From contig JAGQHH010000251.1 of assembly GCA_020431945.1 (NCBI GenBank), positions 1 to 28,791 of the forward strand: 28,791 nucleotides of DNA, in the 5' to 3' direction. The position numbers and the translations under genes are program-made. The notes under the pieces are model-generated. The model searched no databases. It was not told the DNA's origin and was given only the letters and a program-made list of their open reading frames with translations. Position 1 is the first letter of the stretch; each line of letters begins with the position of its first letter. Origin of the DNA: Cyanobacteria bacterium HKST-UBA02. GTDB lineage: Bacteria > Cyanobacteriota > Vampirovibrionia > Obscuribacterales > Obscuribacteraceae. Shown here one piece after another: positions 23,518-28,791 of this stretch.

Positions 23518-25299
23518 TCACTTCGGTACTTCCTCGCGAACCAGAGCCCTCGCTTCCATGAGAGCGAATTTCACATCGCTTATATCCTCGTACCGCTGGC
23601 TCAGATTCTGGGCTGTCATTTTCGCTACGATTTCGTCGATATGTGTCGGAATATCGCCATCCAGAGCCGACGGATGTGATACTGCATATGGTTCGGGCTC
23701 GGTGCCGGTAAGGAAATAGTGGAGCATGCAACCCAGGGAGTAGATGTCCGACCTGGGCACGATCACGCCTTCGAAGGTCTCTGGAGCGGAATATCTGATC
23801 GGCACGCCTATGGAGAGATTGGCGGAGGTCGCGAGCTTCTCGAGAACCGGAAGCTCGACGAGCTTGATCTCATCTTTGCCGGTGAGCACGAAGCAATCCG
23901 GAGCGAGATAGCCGAAGCCCTGTCTGGCTTCGAATACGTCAAGTCGCAGCATCATCACCTGCTGGTAATGGAGTGACTCGATGATATCGCATATAGTGAT
24001 GGCTATTTTGAGAGCATCACGAATTCCCATCTTGCCGCTTGCTGACATCTTTTCCGCCAGGTTTTCGCCGACAATATTCTCGAATACGACAAAGACCCGG
24101 CCGCCTTCGGCAAAAACGTCGAGCCAGCGAACGATATCCTTGTGCCTGTAGAAGGTGTTCGCTCGTACTGCACGCTCGAAAGAGGGCAGTATCTCATCGC
24201 AGACATCACTCTTGTTGCGCCTGGCGATGACCAGTTGTTTGATGGTTACGGCAGTCAGATCCCGGAAGAGAACCGGCTCGCTGTCTTCCTTGATACCCAG
24301 CAGCTCCAGATCTTCGTCCTTTTCTATGCGACTGTCGATGGTGCGCGCCCGATATGATATCGAGCGCAGGTCGGTTTTTATGTGCTCTTCGATTTCATAT
24401 CTTCCGGCTTTGAGCCTGGTTCCGGAAGGAATAACCAGTTCCGGAAAGACCTTGCCTTTCTTTTTGCTCGAAGCTGCCGGCAGAAACTGGAAAATTCCCA
24501 TTCGCTCACCGAATTCCCAGGCTGTGCAATAGGCTACGGGCCAGAGCTGGGTTTTCTGCACCGCCAGAGAAAGAGCCGGATTGGTGATGGCGTGCCTGGC
24601 ATACTGGCTTATGGACTTGAGGAGCAAGCCGAAGTCGGTGGGACTCTCGAAGCATCGTGAGTCGACCAGAAGCGCCTGACCGGTGAAAGTCCTGATGCTG
24701 AGCATATGGAATTGCTCGTCGCCCAGCCTGTGCTTTTCCAGATGGACCAGGGCGATATCGCGCCAGGGCAGGCAGGCAGGCAGACTGGCCAGACGCTTGC
24801 CGGCCCAGTTGATCCCTATCTTGGTGGGTGATACCGAGATATTGCTCGGCATTATCAGTTTGGCCGGTCTCAGGCTGCCGCGTGCTTTCACCTGGACGGC
24901 AGCGAGAATGAGAAGGAGGAACATGGTGACAAGGCTGCCGCCGGCGACGGCCATGAGTAAAGAGTCGCCCCCGCCTCTGGCGAATCCCAGGGAGCCCAGG
25001 AGACAGAGATAGCTGATCAGGTACCAGATGAAGAAGATGGGCTGAAGATGACTGAGGAAGCAGAGTCTGTAAGCCAGGAGATTATTGCCGAGGTCCTCGG
25101 CGGGGCTGCTGGCTACTCGGGTGCAATCGTAGGGAAAACGCAGATCCGGCTCCACCATGGTTGTACGGTAGATTCCAATCTCATTTCTCTGCCTGAGAGA
25201 CCACATCGGCTCGATAATGCTTTCCATGGGATCAGTAGCATCAGGATCTGTGGTATCAGATCCGGAAGGCGCCAGTTCTCTGTCGTCTCCATCCGTCAT
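23518..25299 (-). CDS. Membrane-anchored pseudokinase with PH-like segment (593 aa)
   Basis: After about 80 polar residues come two membrane helices near 86-106 and 114-136. Residues 145-235 form a beta-rich segment resembling a bacterial PH-like domain (LRPAKLIMPSN, then LPWRDIALVHLEKHRL). A protein-kinase-like fold occupies about 290-590, recognisable by IRYSAPETF, SDIYSLGCMLHYFLTG and HIDEIVAKM. Key residues are gone: the HRD position reads FGYLAPDC, so the catalytic Asp is Tyr464 and the Asn is Cys469. DFG reads ELP, and the glycine loop lacks glycines. It should be catalytically dead and act as a scaffold or allosteric partner. ATG at 25299 overlaps the upstream stop by four bases (ATGA). 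The same domain order occurs in the two genes upstream. Confidence 0.85.
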   Translation of the reverse strand: MTDGDDRELAPSGSDTTDPDATDPMESIIEPMWSLRQRNEIGIYRTTMVEPDLRFPYDCTRVASSPAEDLGNNLLAYRLCFLSHLQPIFFIWYLISYLCLLGSLGFARGGGDSLLMAVAGGSLVTMFLLLILAAVQVKARGSLRPAKLIMPSNISVSPTKIGINWAGKRLASLPACLPWRDIALVHLEKHRLGDEQFHMLSIRTFTGQALLVDSRCFESPTDFGLLLKSISQYARHAITNPALSLAVQKTQLWPVAYCTAWEFGERMGIFQFLPAASSKKKGKVFPELVIPSGTRLKAGRYEIEEHIKTDLRSISYRARTIDSRIEKDEDLELLGIKEDSEPVLFRDLTAVTIKQLVIARRNKSDVCDEILPSFERAVRANTFYRHKDIVRWLDVFAEGGRVFVVFENIVGENLAEKMSASGKMGIRDALKIAITICDIIESLHYQQVMMLRLDVFEARQGFGYLAPDCFVLTGKDEIKLVELPVLEKLATSANLSIGVPIRYSAPETFEGVIVPRSDIYSLGCMLHYFLTGTEPEPYAVSHPSALDGDIPTHIDEIVAKMTAQNLSQRYEDISDVKFALMEARALVREEVPK

Positions 25300-26732
25300 G
25301 GGTTTCCGGTTTCCTGATCGGTTATCGCAAGGGGAGCCGCTTCGAGATGGTGCGCTCTTCCCTCGAGCCAGTCGACTATTGCTCTCATGTCCGGACGTCT
25401 TTGCGGATCCTCTCTGGTGCAGGCATGGATCAATTCTTCGATCAGGTGCATATCCCCACTGGTGGTGCCCGGTGGCAGGTCGATTCTCGCTTCGGGATCG
25501 CTCTGCTGAATCAGGAAATAAGCGAGCTTTCCGAGACTGTAGCTGTCACTGGCGGGCGATCCTTTTCCGACCAGCAGCTCCGGTGCTCTATAAGTCGAGC
25601 GGGACACGAGAAGGCGATCGGCGTGATAGCCGATCATGGCTCGCACCAGAGGGGGCTCACTGAGGCTGGGTTCCCCGGCCCGGGAGAGAGAGACGCTATC
25701 GGGCTCGATGGCACCGTGAAATGAGCCTGCCCTGTGCAGGGCATCGAGATGTCCGGCCAGGCGCAGGAGAGTCTCTTTCACCACCGGTGGTTTGATCTTG
25801 CCTTTGCGTATTATTTTGCGGAGCGATTCTCTGCCTGCCGGAGCAATCTCGACGAAGAGGCTTTCCTCGTCGCTCCAGATGTCTTTCGGCGTCGATTGAA
25901 GCTCGGGTGCTCCATCTTTCAATTTGTCCAGAGCTCCGCTTATCTCGGCTAGGACCCGGGCGCGCTTGCCCTCGTCGAGCCAGCCGAGCCAGTATTGTTT
26001 GACGATATGAGGTGCTCGCTTCCGGCAATCGCATAAATAGCTGGCGGTGACTCCTCCGGCTGCAAGAACCGAAGCCACCCGGTGGGGAGGCAAGACGAAT
26101 TCGTCCCCGGCCTTCAAATGCTCGAAGAGCTCCAGGCTCAATTCCGGAGGCAGATCCATATTGTTTGTCTTGAGTCGCATATAGGCTTGCGAATTATTGT
26201 GCTCGAATTCCCACCACTTCTCAATATTCTCGAGCAGATCCGGTGGCGATCCGGGTGGCAGATCGACTTTTGAAAGAACCTCGAGCATCGACTTCAGTTC
26301 TTCCTCGCCAAGCCTGATCAGACCGAACTGGGCAAAGCGGCCGTTGCTGAGGGTGAACCTGATCTGGTGGCCCGTAGCCTCTTTGCCATCGATGAGATTG
26401 ATGGAATCGATCTCGCCCCAGGGTACTTCCAGGCGCCCCTTCAAGGTCGGGATGAAAAACCACGGAAAGCGAATGCTCTCTTTGCTCATACCGATAGTGG
26501 TGCGGTCGAGGAAAAAGGCCGCGAAAATCAGATAGACGAAAAATCCGAAGGTCAAAATGCTCACGATACCCATGCTCAAATGGTAGAGCATGGAGAAAGC
26601 CATCAAGACTGCCGAGAGCACAAGGAGGGCTTTGATTCTTCTTCTGGTACTGAGGATGATCGTCCGGTTGTGCTGGGGCACAGCCAGGTGACCGGGAAGC
26701 TTGATCTCGACCATACCGGAACCTTCGGTCAT
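25296..26732 (-). CDS. Second membrane-anchored pseudokinase (478 aa)
   Basis: Two hydrophobic helices at about residues 35-75 are followed by a PH-like segment (LEVPWGEIDSINLIDG, then HQIRFTLSNGRFAQFGLIRL). A linker of some 60 residues leads to a kinase-like domain that is even more degraded than in the neighbour. Only YRAPELL, SDSYSLGKLAYFLI and the ending RRPDMRAIVDWLEG are easily seen. The HRD block reads FHGAIEPDSV, so Asp has become Ala, Lys has become Glu and Asn has become Ser. No DFG is found, and the glycine loop is replaced by VLAAGGVTASYL. The protein cannot catalyse by the usual mechanism. I chose ATG at 26732, which overlaps the upstream stop (TGATG), over GTG at 26735. It has 4-bp overlap with the next pseudokinase. 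Confidence 0.85.
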   Translation of the reverse strand: MTEGSGMVEIKLPGHLAVPQHNRTIILSTRRRIKALLVLSAVLMAFSMLYHLSMGIVSILTFGFFVYLIFAAFFLDRTTIGMSKESIRFPWFFIPTLKGRLEVPWGEIDSINLIDGKEATGHQIRFTLSNGRFAQFGLIRLGEEELKSMLEVLSKVDLPPGSPPDLLENIEKWWEFEHNNSQAYMRLKTNNMDLPPELSLELFEHLKAGDEFVLPPHRVASVLAAGGVTASYLCDCRKRAPHIVKQYWLGWLDEGKRARVLAEISGALDKLKDGAPELQSTPKDIWSDEESLFVEIAPAGRESLRKIIRKGKIKPPVVKETLLRLAGHLDALHRAGSFHGAIEPDSVSLSRAGEPSLSEPPLVRAMIGYHADRLLVSRSTYRAPELLVGKGSPASDSYSLGKLAYFLIQQSDPEARIDLPPGTTSGDMHLIEELIHACTREDPQRRPDMRAIVDWLEGRAHHLEAAPLAITDQETGNP

Positions 26733-28393
26733 CACCCGGTACCTTCTATAGAATTCGAGAAAGCTTTCAGATCGTCGGCCATCTCCCGGGCGGTGGCATA
26801 TCTATCCGGAAGCTCCAGGCTGGTGGCTCTGGCGACGATTCGATCGAGCTCCTGCGGTATTGTGCTCATCACCTTCGCCGGATGGCAGACCGAAAGGGCT
26901 TCGGGCTCCTGAGCGGTGATCAGGAAGAAGAGAGTTGCCCCGAGAGCGTAGAGATCGCTCTGGCAGGTGGATTTCCCTTTGAATTGCTCCGGCGGCATAT
27001 ACGATTGTTTGCCCACCACCAGAGAGGTCCTTATCTGCAGGTCTTCTCTGGTGACATTGAAATCCACCAGCTTGAGATGATTCTCCCTGCCCACCAGAAG
27101 ATTGTCCGGGGTGAAATCCTGATGAACGATCGGGGGATCTTGATTGTGCAGGCAATCGAGGATCTCGCACATTTGCAGAGCGTAGTCGAGACAGGGGCGA
27201 ATCGCCAGGGGTCCCTCCTGCTCCACCAGTTGCTTCAACGAGGGCCCGTCCACATATTCGAGAACAAGATAGGCTCTTTGATCCTGAACGAAGACATCGA
27301 GCAGGTCGACGATCCGCTCGTTGCTTATTCTCCCGAGAAGAGCGATTTCCTGCTCGAAGCTCTTCAGGGCGCGCCGGCGATCGTGTGCTTCGGAAGACTC
27401 CGGCAGGATATATTCTTTCAGCACCACTTGTGGTGCGCTGCCGAGATCGTTTCTCTTGGCGAGATAGACAGTTCCCTGCCCTCCGGATCCGATCTTGCAA
27501 ACGATTTCTAGTTTGTCGTCGTTCATTTTTGTCCCGGGAGGAAGCACCTGGGTCCACTTTCGCTTTTGCTGATCGAGCAGAGCCTGGCTCCAGATTTCGG
27601 TGTAGCGCGTTCCTACCGTGCTCGAGTCGAAGATGAGCAGTTTCATGTCTTCACTGATCACCCCTTCCGGAGCGAGACGATCCAGGGCGGTCCGCAGCAC
27701 TTTGAGCTCGGCAGCGGTCCTGATGGTGTGGAGGTCGAGATTCAGTTTCTTTGAGCCGAAGCTGAGCTCCAGAACCCGCTCATGCCGTCCATTTTTTTTC
27801 TCTTCCCTGACCCTGGCGCCGGTGAGGGCGCTCCACCGGTAGAGCGAGGAGCGCAGGCTCATGGCTCCGGTCCATTGCTTGCGGATGCCATCGCCGGTAA
27901 TGATCAGATTGGTCGGCTCCAGAAGAGCTTTCAGGGAGACTCTTGCTCCGAACTTGAGAAGGATCAGGAGATAGATTGCCATGATCGAGAGGAGACTGCC
28001 AAACAACAAACCTCTGATCAGGAAATCGTGAAGGGCGGAGTGGAAGATAGGCAGGGAAACTGTCCGCAAGACCGGCCAGATAAGCCAGTCGACCAGGACC
28101 GGGACCCCGACGCCGACAAGTTTCATGAGCAGTATCGGCAGAAAGAGGAAGAATGTTACGGCAGCGGAGAGCTCACCTCCAGCCCCTCCTGACCTGACTT
28201 CGTGGTAGAGAACGGCGATATCGCGTTGCAGGTGCCCGTATTCCAGGACAGCCTCCATTCGAGAGGGAGTTGCCGGCGGTGCGGATTTTTTAACGACGAC
28301 GAGCTCTTCGGCAGGCGTTCCTTCGAGACTGGCCCCGAGTTTCTCGTTCGAGTCCACCAGTCTGGTTTTGCGGCCCTCGAAGACTTCCGTCAT
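26732..28393 (-). CDS. Membrane-anchored Ser/Thr kinase with HQDFTPDN loop (553 aa)
   Basis: A polar N-terminal region of about 75 residues leads into hydrophobic helices near 79-110 and 126-148, then a PH-like segment at about 158-240 (LEPTNLIITGDGIRKQW, YRWSALTGARV). The kinase domain spans about 292-550 with glycine loop KIGSGGQGTVY, Lys326, HQDFTPDN at 424-431, DFN at 444-446 and MPPEQ as the APE motif. The catalytic Asp426, Asn431 and Asp444 are kept. The catalytic-loop Lys is Thr428 and the DFG Gly is Asn446, so activity is plausible but unusual. It is the only likely active member of the three neighbours, so it may be controlled by the two pseudokinases. It is coupled to the genes on both sides by one-base TGATG overlaps. 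Confidence 0.9.
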   Translation of the reverse strand: MTEVFEGRKTRLVDSNEKLGASLEGTPAEELVVVKKSAPPATPSRMEAVLEYGHLQRDIAVLYHEVRSGGAGGELSAAVTFFLFLPILLMKLVGVGVPVLVDWLIWPVLRTVSLPIFHSALHDFLIRGLLFGSLLSIMAIYLLILLKFGARVSLKALLEPTNLIITGDGIRKQWTGAMSLRSSLYRWSALTGARVREEKKNGRHERVLELSFGSKKLNLDLHTIRTAAELKVLRTALDRLAPEGVISEDMKLLIFDSSTVGTRYTEIWSQALLDQQKRKWTQVLPPGTKMNDDKLEIVCKIGSGGQGTVYLAKRNDLGSAPQVVLKEYILPESSEAHDRRRALKSFEQEIALLGRISNERIVDLLDVFVQDQRAYLVLEYVDGPSLKQLVEQEGPLAIRPCLDYALQMCEILDCLHNQDPPIVHQDFTPDNLLVGRENHLKLVDFNVTREDLQIRTSLVVGKQSYMPPEQFKGKSTCQSDLYALGATLFFLITAQEPEALSVCHPAKVMSTIPQELDRIVARATSLELPDRYATAREMADDLKAFSNSIEGTG

Positions 28394-28791
28394 CAGCCAC
28401 CGACTTGTTGTAGATCCGACCCATCTTTGACGGCAGTGCTTTCAGCGGCAAGATGCTGAAGAACTTCCCGGACTGCTCGAATGTCCTGGGGGCGATCGCT
28501 TTCGTCAAGGCGGGTGAGGCTCTGCACCAGCCTGTCGAGCTCCTCGGGCACGTCATCGCGTAGAGTCGAGGGAGTCGAGGAAGCCAGAGGCTCGGGGTCT
28601 CGACCGGTGAGGAAGAAATGGATACTGGCGCCCAGTCCATAGAGATCGCTTCTGGTGCTGCATTTGCCCCGCACCTGCTCGGGAGGCATATAGGCCTGTT
28701 TGCCCACCAGAGTGCCGGTGGCCTGACCGATATATTCATTGGCTGCCCCGAAATCGATGAGGTTGAGCCTGCCTTGATCATCGAGGAGCAT
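28393..28791 (-). CDS. Ser/Thr kinase, C-terminal part only (132 aa seen)
   Basis: The window edge cuts this gene, and the 5' part lies beyond 28791. What remains begins just before the DFG motif (LLDDQGRLNLIDFGAANEY) and includes GKQAYMPPEQVRG as the activation-segment end, SDLYGLGASIHFFLTGRDPE, and a final helix DRPQDIRAVREVLQHL. It is most similar in wording to the downstream 553-residue kinase, for instance GKQxYMPPEQ and the FFL(I/T)xxxPE stretch. Unlike that one it keeps Gly in DFG. The Met at the window edge is probably internal, not the start. The stop overlaps the next ATG by one base (TGATG), so it belongs to the same operon and may be its first visible gene. Confidence 0.85.
   Translation of the reverse strand: MLLDDQGRLNLIDFGAANEYIGQATGTLVGKQAYMPPEQVRGKCSTRSDLYGLGASIHFFLTGRDPEPLASSTPSTLRDDVPEELDRLVQSLTRLDESDRPQDIRAVREVLQHLAAESTAVKDGSDLQQVGG

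Noticed and set aside
1..28791. CRISPR arrays, tRNA, rRNA, insertion sequences
   Set aside because: No regularly spaced repeats, no tRNA-like folds or rRNA signatures, and no transposase motifs were recognised by eye. Covariance searches were not possible.

Overview
The window reads as chromosomal DNA of a GC-rich bacterium with many signalling proteins and exported proteins of unknown function. Membrane-anchored Ser/Thr kinases, a kinase fused to leucine-rich repeats, a DUF1152 protein, a PYROXD2-like oxidoreductase and a TPR-metalloprotease would suit a non-photosynthetic cyanobacterial relative (Melainabacteria/Obscuribacterales type). That placement is inference from gene content only; no rRNA or tRNA gene is present, and planctomycete-like lineages cannot be excluded. 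UGA is an ordinary stop for many genes here.

Layout. 1-2931: a tiny basic peptide, a TPR-like exported protein, a divergent exported beta-rich protein, and a DUF1152 gene. 2932-4314: an AT-richer pocket with two exported or membrane proteins of unknown function, opening with a 52-bp scar of the neighbouring thioredoxin-like gene. 4315-6869 (minus): the thioredoxin-like gene, whose two halves lie in one frame separated by a single UGA, and a PYROXD2-like FAD oxidoreductase. 7065-11011 (plus): a small unknown protein, a strong terminator, then a rifampin-phosphotransferase/PEP-synthase-type enzyme translationally coupled to an SGNH hydrolase. 11013-15418: a Cys-motif membrane protein, a small membrane protein, an orphan HTH regulator behind a perfect 26-bp palindrome, and three minus-strand genes (coiled coil, TPR-matrixin, proline-heptad rod protein). 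15492-18067 (plus): trehalose synthesis genes otsB and otsA.

18087-28791 is one tightly packed minus-strand operon. In transcription order it holds a kinase cut by the window edge, a kinase with an altered catalytic loop, two degenerate pseudokinases, a PflA-like radical SAM protein, a glycogen-debranching-type glucosidase, and a kinase-LRR receptor with two N-terminal Cys modules. The middle three kinase-family proteins share the order membrane helices, PH-like segment, kinase fold, and look like diverged tandem duplicates. The convergent otsB-otsA pair and the glucosidase suggest a storage-carbohydrate or osmolyte theme under kinase control, which is inference.

The most interesting item is the UGA at 4879-4881. 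It directly follows a Cys codon, sits at the expected active-site position, and is followed after 11 nt by a bulged hairpin with a G near the start of its loop, as expected of a bacterial SECIS. It is a candidate selenoprotein.
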